Below, one piece after another: positions 41,011-54,018 of a DNA stretch of 64,000 nt. The position numbers were made by a program, and so were the translations under genes. Under the pieces are notes generated by a model. That model was not told the origin of the DNA. It ran no database searches and was given only the letters and a program-made list of their open reading frames with translations. The first letter of the stretch is position 1. Each line of letters begins with the position of its first letter. This stretch comes from Cymbomonas tetramitiformis (taxonomy: Eukaryota > Chlorophyta > Pyramimonadophyceae > Pyramimonadales > Pyramimonadaceae), in the NCBI GenBank assembly GCA_001247695.2, contig LGRX02027129.1, positions 1 to 64,000 of the forward strand, written 5' to 3'.

Positions 41011-42831
41011 ATGGCTTGCGTTTGAAAGATACAACGACCTCTCAGTTTAGTTTGCAGTCGCGACTGCAAACTGAGCGTGATGCGGCAGCCGGGATTGGCT
41101 CATCAATCAAGAGCTCAACATATATGTGTTCGTGTTAGGAATAAATATGTATCAGTCACGAACGCTGAAATTTTCTGGTGTAATTCAGTTACTAACAGCG
41201 TGGGATAATTCCCTGCAGTCAAGCGGGAAGCACTTATTCTTACATACTTAAGAGCACTTATGAAAGCACTGCCGTGCGTGCTACCGGACGCCGACCGACA
41301 GCGACAGACAGCAACACCGACACCGGCATCGACAGTCACGCCGAAAGATGAGAACACGGCGACCCCATCGCGCTTGGAATACTTTGTTAAGTTTTCGTTT
41401 CTCTGTGACAAAAACAGAGATATATATGTATGTAATAAATATATATATATATATCACGGTGGTAACAGAACAAGCACAGGCGGTGGTCCGGTCAAGCTAA
41501 ACTGAATAAGATAAAATAGTTGAAATGTTTTATCGCAGTGAGCGAAGGTCGGACGGATGTCGGATGCAGGATGACAAGGTGACAAGGTGACAGGGCCACT
41601 CAGGGCGAGGGGTGAACAAAGGAGGGACTGTACCCCCCCATACAGTGGGGGAAATTCAGTACTCCCGTGACTCTGATGGCAGGCGATGCCATGTTGGCAT
41701 GTCGCAGGTCAGGTAGATCTTCATAAAAAAATCCCGAATCCGACTGTCGGAAAACGATCTATCACATGTCGTAAAAACGATGCCATCCTGTAATCGATCA
41801 GTACTGGGCACTTTCTAGCGCCGCCTGTTTTTAAGCGGGGTCAGAATCTAATGGTCGTTTGTCACATGCCGAGAAGCTATTCCCAAATAATTGTAAGTCG
41901 TTATATTCCCCGGGTGACTACTTTTCTATGCAAACCCCTCGAGTCCGCCATTCGACTAAAATATGAGATACGAGATTCACTACCCACCCCGGCTTAGTGC
42001 TACGACATGTGCACCCGACCCTGGAGACCCCAAAGCGGACGATACCGCTGCTGTGGCGACCTCCAGGAAATATTTTCGAGATCAACAGGCTTTGGTCGAG
42101 GAAATACAGAAAGATGTGCGACATCGAGCTAGGAGGAAGGCCCTGCGTGCGTGAGACCGTCTTGGGCGGTAAGGGCGTACGGTACGCTTCACCGCCACCA
42201 AGGACGTAGACAAACGAACTCGGGCGATTCGTTGTCAATTTGAAGCAGTAGGGCTACGTTGGGAGGGCTACGTTGGGAGGGCTATGTACGGTCGAGAGGA
42301 CTACGTTGGTTGGGAGGGCATCTGCCAGGATCGCACAGACCAGTCGAACCAGGACCCCCGGAGATTGGGCTCGAGGGCGAGCCCACGCAGCCCATACAAG
42401 AAGACATGGGCGGACCCCATGTGGAACTACACTTCAGCGTACCGCGCCAGAGGTGCGGTGGACTTCGTCGTGGAAAGGACTCAGGAGAGCAAGGGGGCGG
42501 CCGGCACAAAGGCTGAGCAAGTCAGCAGGCCGGTGAACAAGCCGTTCAGGATCCCAAAACTGAGCGATACAGTCAGGCTTACCCAGTTGGCGGTTATCAT
42601 CGCAGAGCAGTAATCTCAGCGACAGCCTTTCGGAGACGTGCACCAGGACGAGCTTTGCATGACGTGGCGCAAGAGTAAGTATACCTGTGAGCTTTGAGAT
42701 GGGGGACATGCATCGAGTGATAAACCGAGCCAGGTCCTGCATCTGGGAGGAAACTGCGGTGGAGTTACACATGCAGTCGTGATGCATATGCAAGTTGGTC
42801 AGAGTACCTAAACCCGCGGGAGCGATTGAGC
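41011..42831. other. Degraded repeat territory
   Basis: Contains a TTTGCAGTCGCGACTGCAAA palindrome (41050-41069). At 41580-41660 there is a segment resembling 29060-29150 (CCCTCGCC, then CCCC-rich) that may be an old LTR end. The open plus-strand frame at 42284-42613 is unrecognised. No intact gene. Confidence 0.4.
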
Positions 42832-42995
42832 CTGGTGAAGGAGTACCATGAGAGGACAAGCCACTGGGGGCTCAGGCGTACGCTGCACTTGGAAGCCCAT
42901 CGGCGCATTGGTGATATGCCATGAAGGATGACTGTTACAAGGTGGTCAAACAGTGCGCCATATGTGGAAGGTTGGAGACCAGTTATACTCGCACG
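42832..42995 (+). pseudogene. Integrase zinc-finger fragment related to the large retrotransposon
   Basis: Reads LVKEYHERTSHWGLRRTLHL, then after one frameshift KDDCYKVVKQCAICGRLETS. It aligns along its length with residues 163-213 of the integrase at 917-3181 (LVKEYHSRTGHWGIRRTQHL; CETCQRVKTHY), including the HHCC ligands. It is an old, diverged copy of the same family on the opposite strand. Confidence 0.75.
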
Positions 42996-43369
42996 TTCAC
43001 GCTCTCCCGGAAGGGGCTAGGGGGAGTCGGTCAGGGGATGGAGAGAGGGGTCCCCACTGCGCCTCCCCCAAAACTGCCTCCCCCCAAAACTGCCTCCCCC
43101 CGGTCTATACCCACCTTCCCTTTCCTCCGCCTTCCATATCTTCCTTCCTTGCTACGTCTTCCATGCCCCCTTCAGTTCCGAATTCACGGATTGTAAGCAC
43201 CATTCATGTTTGCATCGGGTCTTATACCCGGTTGATATGGCAGATGAAAACCACATCGGACTTGACTGGATCCCTTATAAGACTCTGGAAATCATTTAAA
43301 CAACTAGCCCTCCTTCGGGGGGAGGGGGTTTCGCCCCCTCCACGACGTGTCTGAACAGATCGATTCGCG

Positions 43370-43640
43370 ATGTTCGATCTGAAATCGAAAATACGAAATG
43401 CAAAATCTAAAATCGAACATGGATCGGGAATCGAATATGCAAAATCTGGAAATCTGAACGAATCGAACATGGATCGGAAATCGAAAATGCAAAATGCAAA
43501 ATCTGGAAATCTCAAATAATTATTATCAGATTAATGTCATAGAAAATGAAGTAGAAATGCAGAATCGAAAATTGGGAATGTAGAATCGACAAATCGAAGA
43601 TGAAAATTCTGAAAATTCTGAAAATTCTGAGCGTACGTTG
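43370..43640. repeat. AT-rich simple-repeat cluster
   Basis: Repeated ATCGAAAATGCAAAATCTGG-type words and GAAAATTCT triplication. No gene. Confidence 0.7.
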
Positions 43641-43819
43641 CTGCTCCCATAGGTCACGCGTGTTCTCGAAATTATCGATATAAATATAACTTCGATACAA
43701 CATAAGTGAAAATAGGTGAGGAGGGTATGCAAAAATGGAATGACGAACGATCGGGGGTGTCAATCTAAAAGGGGACCCCCCGAGGGGCTACGTCCCCCTT
43801 GTGCCCTTCCAATCGCACG

Positions 43820-44320
43820 ATTTGATACGATGCGATGCGATGCGATGCGATGCGATGCGACGCGACTCGACTCGACGCGATGCTACGCGTTGCGACGCGA
43901 CTCGACGCGATGCGACGCGATTAAATCGAAATAGCGCGGGGGTGTCTCGGGGGTGCGCGCGGGGTGGCGGAGGGTCTCGATCCGTCCGATGAGACTAACG
44001 GAGTCACGCTTTTGATGGTGTTTGCGTTAATATGATGAGACGGACGGTCGGACGGACACTTTCGATGCTGTTCGGCTTTATATGCGATGCTGATGCGATG
44101 GTTGATGCGACGCGACGCGACGCGATGCGATGTGACGCGAATTAAATCGAAATAGCGCGGGGGTGTCTCGGGGGTGCGCGTGGGGTTAGCGGAGGGGTCT
44201 CGATCTGAATCCGATTCAGATCGATCTGAATCGAACCTTGATTGATCAAGATCAACGGGTCCGATCTTGATACGATGGGACGGACCAACGGACGGACGCT
44301 TTTGACGGTGTTTGCGTTAT
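43820..44320. repeat. GCGAT(G/C) microsatellites inside a duplicated ~220-bp unit
   Basis: Two copies of a unit with (GATGC)n or (GACGC)n, then ATTAAATCGAAATAGCGCGG and a GACGGACG...GGTGTTTGCGTTA end, at about 43840-44030 and 44090-44320. Confidence 0.75.
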
Positions 44321-44745
44321 TATTAAACAAAAAGTAGGCACGCACTTCCCGGAATTTGCAAACCGAAACTTCCCGTATTCGAGATACACAGATTTTCTTG
44401 TCACAAATGAATTTCCTTAAATCGGAGCACACGGCGACTACTAATTGAACTAGCATACTACTAAGCATCCTTTCAGTCATCAAAATTCGATACACAGGCA
44501 GTTGGCACGTCAAGCCCAGAGGACTAGAGTTCGCTGGGCTTCAACATTAGACACAATAAATCTCAATCAGTCCACTTTATTGATCCCACTTACATTGATG
44601 GTTCATTAATCTTGCTCCTCCCGAATGCAATTCAGAATGATCATCTGATCCACACAGTTCATACAACTAATGGCACCAACTGTAGGTGGCCCATAAAACA
44701 TTGATAAATATGTAAAAATACAGGAGTGTAGTGCAGCTCAGCACA

Positions 44746-44751
44746 TTTATT
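44746..44751 (-). terminator. Candidate poly(A) signal for the crotonase-PKS gene
   Basis: AATAAA on the minus strand about 290 bp after the stop codon. A second lies at 44576-44581. Position is plausible but unproven. Confidence 0.3.
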
Positions 44752-45040
44752 TGTAACTGCTAAGCTACATTCATGTTCAATTTGAGATGTAAGGTTTTAT
44801 GTGAACGTCACAACAATATGCTGTGCTTAATACTTAACAGAGCACCACAGCAATTAATCCTTTTCCCCTTCTGGTCTTGTACCTCCACTTTCCAGAGCTC
44901 TTTCAGCATTGCTGCTGCCTGCTTTTAGATGCTTTCATCAACTTTTGCACCGCACCGCAGTATATCATTAAAAAGGTTTTGCGACTCTCTAGAGCAGTCC
45001 AATAAAAAGGCAGGTTCCCTTCTGTCCTGGCATAGACTCC

Positions 45041-48000
45041 TCAAACGGTTTGCAGCTCTGTAGGTGGTGGAAGCATGTCAGCATTTGCTCGCCACAAGGC
45101 ACATTCCATTCCTGCGCCGGGGCCCATGGTCACAAAGACACCATAGTCGCCCCTCTTGACTGTGCTCTCTTTCTGTAACCTCTCAAACGCTAAGAGGAAG
45201 GCACCAGATGACACGTTACCGTAGTCCCTCAAAGTAGAAACTGTGTGACGAACATCATGTTTTGTGATGCCGACTGAATACACCATTGAGTCCAGCACTT
45301 TTTTACCACCACTGTGAACCACCCAGTGCGTGATGTCCTTCTTGGTCATGCCAAATCGATCAAACAACTTGTTCAGCATGAGTGGCATGTGTTCACCGAT
45401 GGCATATGGCACATCAGATGTCAAGAAGAAGCTAAACTTGGTTGTGATCTCATCCCACTCCAAGTAGAGGGTATCCAAAGATTTGGGGATGATGTAGCTC
45501 TCATATCCCAGGACGTTGCAGTTAATGCGCCCGGCAGGAAGAGGCGGCGGAATTCTTCCCATACGAGGCTCTTCATCACATCGCACCACAGCAGCAGTGC
45601 ATCCATCGCCAAACAAGCTATTGGTGACAGCAATAGACATTTGTTGGGTGGGGTCCACATTATGCTGCCAAACATACTCTGCGGAGCAGATTTCAATGGA
45701 GCACATGACAGCGTTTTGACCAGGATTTGCAAGAGCCCAGTTGCTGGCAGCCTGCAGAATGTTCAATCCAGCATGACATCCCATTCCTACAATATCTGCG
45801 CGCTGGATGTGTGGGCTCAGGCCCATGCATTCCACCAGGTGGCAACTCAATGTAGGAATGAGGAAACCGGTGGAAGTTGCAATTGTCAAAAACTTGATGT
45901 CTGCACGTGTAATCCCAGCGCGAGCAAGTGCTTGATCAATTGCACGTTCTCCCAGGATCTTTGCCCAGCGCAGGTGCTTGTCTAGTAGATATTTTTGGGT
46001 AACAGCTTCGCCGCTCTGCTCCTTGTCAATGTCGGCAAGGTGACGAGTCACAATGTGTGAAGCTGTAAACAGGCTTCGCAATCGTTTGTCATGGATATTC
46101 AATAAGTCAGCCACCTCATGCTGTGTGTACTTGAACTCCTCAGGCACTGCTGTGCCGGTTCCAACAATGGAAGGCATGGGCCGATGCTTGACCTGCAAAT
46201 AGTCACAGTGCGGTCAGCTGAAAAGGCAGACATACAAAAAACATCCACCTTAGGAGTGCTGAGAGCTTTGTCAAAGCACTGTCAAGCCTTAAGGAGGCAT
46301 ATGACTTGGAATTCAAAAGTATCAAAGATGACAACCCTTGATTCAACTGTTTTATACAAAGACGTAATCAACCGTGAATGTGAATTTCATCAATGGAACT
46401 CACCTGGTAAAGCACACCTTCACTGATACGCTCCAGCAGCAAGTTGCCGTCACTTGTTCCACTGCCGAAGTCAATCACCTTCTTAGCGAGCTCCAGTGCG
46501 ATTGCCGGGCGTTTGAGCATCTTCCCTGCAAGCTCCTTTGCGTAGCCAACAGGATCACTCTCGGCATAATATTGGGCGACGCCCCAATCAACTGCTCTCT
46601 GCGCATTGATGACGTCCCCGCACATGATGATCTGCTTCGCACGTGCACCTCCAGTAAGGGCCGTGAGCCGTGTGCAGCCTCCAGCGGACGGGATGAGGCC
46701 GAGAGCGGTCTCTGGGAAGAAGCACTTGCATCCCTTCCCAACGACACGGACGTCGCACGCAAGGGCCCATTCCAGTCCACCACCACAGGCAGCTCCTTCG
46801 ATCACAGCGATGGAAACAAATCCAGCCTGCATGACACAGTTGGGCTTACGTGAGAATGGCACAACAACATCTCATGCATGCAGTGAGTGGGGAGTAACTG
46901 TAAACGTCGTAGCACAGAAATGATGAGAGCAATACCTGAGCAAGCTTATCAAATACTGCCTGCGACTCAAGATGAAGAGCATCTGCAGCAGATGGGTTTG
47001 AAATGCGCTCTTTGTCCGCTCCAGCACAGAAAAACCGCGGATCTGAGGATTTGATGATCACGACTCGTGCCGTTTCCTCCAACTTGACGATCAACTCGGA
47101 CAAGCGAGCAAGCATCTTTCCGTCATATGCGTTAGCCTGTCACCACAAGCTCTTCAACCATAAAGACCGTGGGATAGCAGTGACCAGACTCACCAGTAAT
47201 ACGACCCTTGCTCTGGGCACGTCGCAACACATGTTTGCTTACTCAAAATTTGTACAAAGTACAAAGACTAGCAGTACCTTGTTTGCTCGGTTGATGGTGA
47301 GCGTGGCCACAGGACCGTCAACCTCGAAAATCAGGGTGGAATCATCCAGCTTTTCAGAGCTGTACCCAGCCGCTGCCGCATCGGCGTAGATGGTGGTCAA
47401 GTTCTTCGGCCAGTCTCCCTGTGGCATCTCGCGGAGACGTTGCCTAATAATACCAGCGGACTTGAAACCTTTCACAGTCTCCTTGATGCAGTCAGCCTTC
47501 GCCAACTCCACCAAGGCCTCTTTCGAAGCCAACTGCAAGAGCAAAGGAAATACGTAAAGGTCCTGGTGCTTTTTCCTGACAAGGGTCAAATGTAATACAG
47601 GTCGTTGCAGGTGCAAGGCAGATTTTAACATATGAAAACAACACTTTGGTCTCTCATCTCGAGGCAATAAGGATCTAAGCGAGCAGGAAACTTTTGCAAA
47701 GCTGGTCAGGAAGCCTCCAGGATGATGTAAGACTAGCCGCAAGTGCAAACGGACATATACACACACCTTGGCGGAGGCAAAGTTGTATGCGAGGATGCCG
47801 TCAGTATCCAGAGATTTGCCAAGCAAAAGCAGCTCCTGCAGCTTGCCCATACGGACCGAGCGAACGGCTTCCAAAACCATGGCACTCGGAATTTTGCCCT
47901 CTTGCACTTCAGTCACCTGGTGAAGGAGATCGGGTCACATTTTAGGGGCAAAGCATGGGAGCAGAAATAACTGGCAAGCAAGGCCCGAAAAGAAATGCAC

Positions 48001-51000
48001 ACATCACATCTGTATATAAATACACATACATATATATACATGAGGAAGTACATGTATATTCGCTTGCACACACACAGCGGTCAAACAGAATAACAACAGG
48101 CCACTGCTGGTGGGCATACCTGCAGTTCGGTTCCATCCAGCACGCAAGGCGTGGAGCAGGCGAGGGCAATCGCAAGCCCGTTGCCGTTGACCTTGCCGTG
48201 CAACAACATATACGTTGGCACGTTGAGTTGGAAAATCCACAAAAGGAACTCATCCCACATGTCCATCAGCTCCTCATCAGCGTCTTCGGGGAACTCCAAG
48301 TCACACCCGCCACTGTGTCCAAGGAAGCACAGAGCATTCGCCGCCAGGTTGGAAGTCTCTTCCTTCAACTCCTGAGGACCACAAGATGACCTGTCAGCGT
48401 CTAAGTAGCAAATACAAACAACATATTTTGCAGCTCCGTGAGATCAGCGTGGTCCTCCTTCTCCTCTAAGGTTTTGTCTTATGGGAGTGCTCGAGTGACG
48501 ACTAGATGTTTCATGGTTGCACCCCTCCCCTTTTGCTCCTTGTTGGAATCGCGAAACGAGGAAGACGAAAACTGTACCTTGAGCAAAGCCTTCGTGATGA
48601 CAGGCTGGAGCAAAGTTACAGCCAACACGCCGGACTTGTAGGCAATATCCACGAGGCTTCCACCCTCTGCTGGGACTGGCGCTTTTCCGGAAATCCCGAG
48701 CTTGGTTCGGACTTTCTTGCACATCTTTATCAGACTAGCGAAGTCCAGGCTCCACAGTTCGTCCAGTAGACGACGCGTGTCCAGCAGCGCGGCGGTATTC
48801 ATAGAGCCAACCAGCGCGTTTACCTGCAAGGTAGTTGCCTCTCCCGTCATATCTGTCCTACGGATGACAGAAACCTTTGTTCTACGCAGTGGTGCTATTG
48901 AGACAATGAAGAGCTAGCTAAGTATCACGTTGCTGTGAGGGCGGCATTGGGCACACCTCATCCACTTTCAGATTTTGGGTGAACCCGATATCCGATAGCT
49001 TCGAAGAGGATGTGGAGGACATGAGCATAGTGTTGGCGTTCATAGGGGAAACATGCTTGCTCAACTGGAAGGTCATCACGCCGGGAAGCGTATGACGTGT
49101 TGGGAAAGAAGTGACCACTTCGCCCGCTGAGATACGGAAGTCGCAGGCGATTGAAAGCTGGAGAGCTTCTGTACTCGGGGAACCCGGGCCCTGGAGCACG
49201 GCCATGGTCACCATAGGCAGAGCCTGAATGAAATCCACAACGCGCTCCCAACGCAGAAACCACTGGATTACGGCGCGCTGTTTCTCTTGATGCGTGAGGC
49301 CGCCGTTAGACATGGAATCGATTAGCTCTGAGGGCACCAGGATGTTCTCCATCGCCATCTCGGTGGGAGCGATGCCCTGCAGAATATGACATCCGACCCT
49401 CCGTTAAGTGACTGGAGAACGTAACTTGGCAGCCATACAAAAAACTGAAAAGAAAAAACATAATACCAGGCCTACAAGCAAAAACCCCGGCTCCGCATCT
49501 GGCAATAACCCTGACCGTCACCTTCATGAGCAAGCGGGCCTATGCTGCGAGACGATCACAACTGAACAAGAGCAATAGTGAAAAATTGCGACAGGCTCAA
49601 GGCAAATTCAGCTATTTTTGTAGGCTCGTGGTGCAAAGAAAAGGACCCAGTGGGAGACGTCGGCATTCAAAGGAGCTTTCAAAAGATCGCATGGGCGCAC
49701 ACGTGCTCGGGTCAGCAGAGACGGTTAAAGCGTGCAAGTACATAGCACTGCTCTCAAGCAAAAGCGAAGAGACTGTAGCTCACCGGCATGTAAATCGCAG
49801 CGAGCTTGGGAAGCGCGCTGCACACCCAAGAAACAAAGCCAAAACTAAGCGACTCGACACAGCCTGCGCAGGCTCGAGAAGGTGGTGAAACAAGTCCTTC
49901 GACGCAAATAGTAACTTTCTTCAAGCGTTCCTTCCGTCTCACAACTACGTAAGCTAAGAAGGATCGTCAAACACGGTTACAGGCCAAGTTGAGGAGGCGG
50001 GTGTAGTGTGCTCAGAATATTATGTTTACGGTATGTTGTCTTAACGGAACAAAACAGTCGCCTGTCCCAAAGACACACGCTCCCTGTCCTAAACAAAGCG
50101 TGGGGAGGGGCCAACCAACCTGCCGGCGTCCTTAATCGCCGTGAGCATATGGTCGAAGCCTCCGAGGAGTTCGCGGGAAGGAACATCACGGATATGGGGG
50201 GCAAGATTGATCTCGAGGATTTTCCCTGGAGTGATCTTGATTGCGTCTTCCACACTCAAAATTGTGCGTGGCACGGTAACGTTATCCCAGGAGGTCGCGT
50301 GTTGCACGCACAAAGCGTTACACGCTGCGGCATGACCCTTCAGCTCAATCCTCTCGACAATGCAGCACCCGTGCACGAGACGGCGTTGCAGTCCCAAGAC
50401 TTGTGCCTTGGGAATCACCAGATCCTGTTTACAACAGAGGCCTTGTTTGAGTCGCGAACATAGACAAACAAGACTTGAAGATACAACTTTCTACAGCTTT
50501 TCGTTGCTCAACTTTATACGTTTCTCTTTTGCTTAAAGCATATTCAGCGCCAAGTAGCTCTAACGTTAGTGGCCTGTGCGTAACCTGACCTTTATGAATT
50601 CAGTCGTCGCGGTGGAGAGGTCGCCTTTAATTTCCGCAAAGAACCCCGAGCTTTTCATTTCCTCAAACTCCATGCAGGAAACGTATCCCAGGGCCTTTTG
50701 AGCAAGCACCAGCCCGACGTGCATGGAAAGAGGGGACATCGAGCACAGAGGTACGACTCCAGAGCCACCAAATCTGAGTATGCACGAAGGAAAGCCTGGT
50801 CAATGTCTTTTAACTAGACACGGAGCGGGTTCAGAGTAGCATTCAACTTTGTTGTGTATGTACACACATGTTGCTAGCGCATAACTTTAAGCGTCGGCTG
50901 TGTGTGCAGCAGCTAGGGATCAAAGGAATGCGGAAACTGACGGCAAGTAGTGCAGCACTCACACCAAAGCTATTTGAAGAGGTCAGGGCGAAGCTGCGTT

Positions 51001-51931
51001 GCGAGTGTATTACTGATACAATATCCCTATGAAAAGCATAAATATCACGCTGAGATATTAATCTACGGGCACTACAGTCGTTCTTTGCTTTTCTCGCCTC
51101 GTGAATCGGTAAGTCGGCGGCACCTGACCGAGACAAACCTCAACACGGCCAGGCGACCAAAAGAAATCCTTACCCGCAGAACCGCGTCGAATAGACAGTG
51201 AATATCAAGTCAAAATAGAGTATTCGGTTGTTAAAAAAACGGTATAACTTTTTGCGGTGTTGCGCAGGGTTACACAAGAAGATGCTGCTTGAAGCTGACT
51301 TGTGGAAGAGCTGGTGCAGCACGCGCAAGTGACGGGCTGCAAACCTACCTGGCAGTGAACTTGGCAGCTGGTGTAGCAAGACGGTAGTCAGAGGAAAGAC
51401 CCATGGCGAGACCCAACTGAGTGCGCAAAATCAGTTACTTTCGTCAGTGACCGCGCGAACGGCAAGGCATGCGCTGATTAACATCGTCAGCGTGCTGTGA
51501 ACGATAAAGCATGGGTATCACAAATCCTGTAAAAGAAAACGTAGGTTTTATGTGCAGGAACTTTTCCTGAGGACACGCTTCTCCTGAGTGCAAGTGACTG
51601 AACGCATGTATCAGTAGAAATGTACCTCGTGAAACTCTCCATCAAAGCAAGTGACGAACAGTAGGCGAATTTCTCTGAGCTGCCCGACCAATTTTTCCCA
51701 GCGAGCCAAAAGTCCCTCCTCGGACTGAAGCAATTCGTCTCCCAGTCCAAACAGGGGCACATCCGGGGAAACGCTTTTGATAAGCAAAGTTGTCACTTGT
51801 TCGCCTTGAGCTTTTGCGATATCTGGAACCTTCCGGACCACAGAGGACAAGCAAGCCACTGCTTCAGAGAAAGTATTCAGCTTTGGGATGATACATATCA
51901 CTTGAGCTCCCTCGTGAAACACATTCGCCAT
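45041..51931 (-). CDS. Four-crotonase / type III polyketide synthase fusion protein
   Basis: Thirteen exons: 51931-51626, 51416-51349, 50773-50590, 50424-50120, 49817-49784, 49376-48957, 48833-48579, 48371-48120, 47916-47767, 47532-47278, 47136-46936, 46826-46404 and 46192-45041. All introns are GT-AG, and the 4,005-nt join stays open for 1,334 residues. Crotonase-like segments cover about 1-190, 225-430, 525-655 and 715-945. The fourth keeps the oxyanion loop GAACGGG (821-827) and both catalytic Glu (E829, E849). In the second the equivalents are Q372 and T392, and the first and third also lack them. Residues 952-1334 are a type III PKS with triad C1090 (GMGCHAG), H1244 and N1277. The closest known set is bacterial DpgA (PKS) with DpgB and DpgD (crotonases), which make 3,5-dihydroxyphenylacetyl-CoA from malonyl-CoA; the product here is unknown. 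The ATG at 51931 is the first in frame before domain 1. The exon 5 acceptor was chosen because it alone gives a sensible joined frame. Confidence 0.88.
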
Positions 51932-53023
51932 GGTACTAAGACTTGTCAAGAACCCTGGGTCGGGGGAAGCTTGAAATTTAGCGCTGGCGAGGTCTACAAA
52001 GGCAATAGAGCATCATGCGAGCGGTTACGAAAGCTTGCAGCGAGTGAACACTTCCAGTTTCGTCATCTAGCATACGTCATCTTGCCGTATGTATTACTAA
52101 CCGTCGATTCACATGCTTTATTTGATCCCTTGTGATTCCTTACATTACTGCAGCTTTCTCATGGAGCATATCGACCACGTCAAATGCGATCGTGGCGTAC
52201 ATCTAACAGTTGAGGACTTAGCGCTTCGATTTTATAACAGTTCTTTTAGGTTTACGTTTCTCATTCTCTGAACTCCGATGCCATACGACGATTGCTCCAC
52301 GTATGAAAATTCATACAGGTGGCAGGCAAAAGTCGAGGCTGCTCATATCGAACAGTTGTCAAACAGAGTTCGGACGCGAGTTGTGTTGAGGAGTTGAGCC
52401 CGGAATGTTTGGTCTCTTATGTAGAGTTATGTAGCTCTAGCGAATCAAAAATGGCCACCACTGCGGCACCACGAGAACATAAATCTCTCAATCTGCTCTG
52501 TGCCCTGTGTCAGCCGCTCATGTTTGACTTGAGGTTGCGTTTACGTTTTCTGGCTCCTTCGCTTGGTTGGCCAATAGCAATACACTATTAGAATTACATA
52601 CTATGCAGTCCAGTGGACACCGTGGACACTCTCACAAGTCAGAGCCTCCGGACGCGGCGATTTTCTCCCGAATTTATCGATTTTTTATTTTATGTGGTGT
52701 CCGGAGGGAAGGAGTTACGAGCTTTCCATTGCTTTCTGTCGAGAATCGCGCGATCGGCCGCGCAGCGGCCGAAGCTCGTAACCTGAATGCTGAAACCTCT
52801 GGCTTGCAAGAGAGAAGCAGTGAGGAGTGACACCGCACCGTATCATTGCATTCCGTTTCCGATTCTCGATTTATAGGCCGCAACCCCATTTTGCATTTTG
52901 ATACCGGAGAGCTCTTCGGTATAAAAATAGTAGCGGTGCTGCGGTAGCCGAGTATCGCTGTATCGTAACATTACGTATTCAATAAAATACCAGAGGCTTT
53001 TGAAACATCATCATCAATAGAGC
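51932..53023. other. Upstream region of the crotonase-PKS gene
   Basis: No coding content seen on either strand. It should contain the promoter, but I see no convincing TATA box at a defined distance. A TACCGGAGAGCTCTTCGGTA near-palindrome lies at 52902-52921. Confidence 0.4.
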
Positions 53024-53560
53024 TATGATCGGGATATGACCGATGACATATGTGTCATACATGTCATACGTGTCATACATGTCATGTCATATCATATCAT
53101 GTCATGTCATGTCATGTCATGTCATATGTTATAATGACATACAGTCGTCGAGTATTGTCAATACGGTCGACTATGGCATGTACAGTCATAATATCTATCA
53201 TCCACTCACCATGAGTGACATTTGTCATCGAGAGGCCGAGTACGGCAGCTCGATGATGAAGCAAGACAAGTTCTTGAAGAACAAACTGTTCTGAGAGGAC
53301 GCGTCTTCGCTTCGACGAGCATGAATTGAACAACATGCGGGTATCAACAGGCTAATTCGACCAACCGATATTGTTAGTTCACCCAATGCCCTCGGGTTCA
53401 CAACCCGATGGTGGTAACGCTTATGAAGCGTGAGGGCATCGGGTATATGAGGAGCATTGCGCTCAAGCAGACTACTGGACACCAGAGACTGCACTCATTC
53501 CCCACCAAATATTGATGCGCGTTGCTACAGTTCAATAGCAGCCGCATAGTCTGAAAGGTT
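53024..53560 (+). repeat. Diverged LTR-like copy of the chromovirus family
   Basis: Opposite-strand relative of 59979-60493 and 63039-63559. It shares GATATGACCGATGACATATG, a (CATGT)n tract, TCGACTATG and the CCCTCGGGTTCACAACCCGATG block. No coding region is attached, so it looks like a solo LTR. Confidence 0.6.
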
Positions 53561-54018
53561 GGATATCAACCTTGACAGTGGTTATTCTCCGTCCACGCGA
53601 CGAACGAGGACATACAAGTGTGTGCAACAGTAGATATATTGTATATAGATTGTCGTACTGTGTGTGTGACAGGTTCGCGCATACATACCGGCGACAGCGC
53701 TCGCACATATACGATCATCTACAAGCGAATAATAGCATTCGTTGCAATATCGTCAGCAAACGGAGTGCGCGAGGAATCATCATCGCGAACGCATTCGCAA
53801 CTGATAGCATTCGTCGCACTAACATCGTCAGCAAATAATCAGCGACAAGGTGTGCGCACTGCGTACGGATCGCACATACATGTTGTCACCATTTCGCAGG
53901 GTTGGTACGATATGCGACATACGGACGCGCGACGAAAAATCATCATCAATATGTGTGATTCGCATCAGCTTCGGCAGGACGCACGGAGTTTTGTTATACG
54001 CGCGATGGCATTCATATA
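53561..54018. other. Spacer with diverged duplicated words
   Basis: GCATTCGTYGCA and CGTCAGCAAA recur near 53730-53760 and 53808-53836. No gene. Confidence 0.4.

Noticed and set aside
45041..46192. PKS as a separate single-exon gene
   Set aside because: The exon opens with a splice acceptor in frame with the upstream crotonase exon, and no stop separates them. A separate transcript from the Met at residue 957 remains possible but has no support in the sequence.
49817..49876. Longer version of exon 5 starting at the acceptor near 49863
   Set aside because: That acceptor gives a reading that runs into a stop at the next donor and leaves the following exon out of frame; the acceptor at 49818 preserves the frame.
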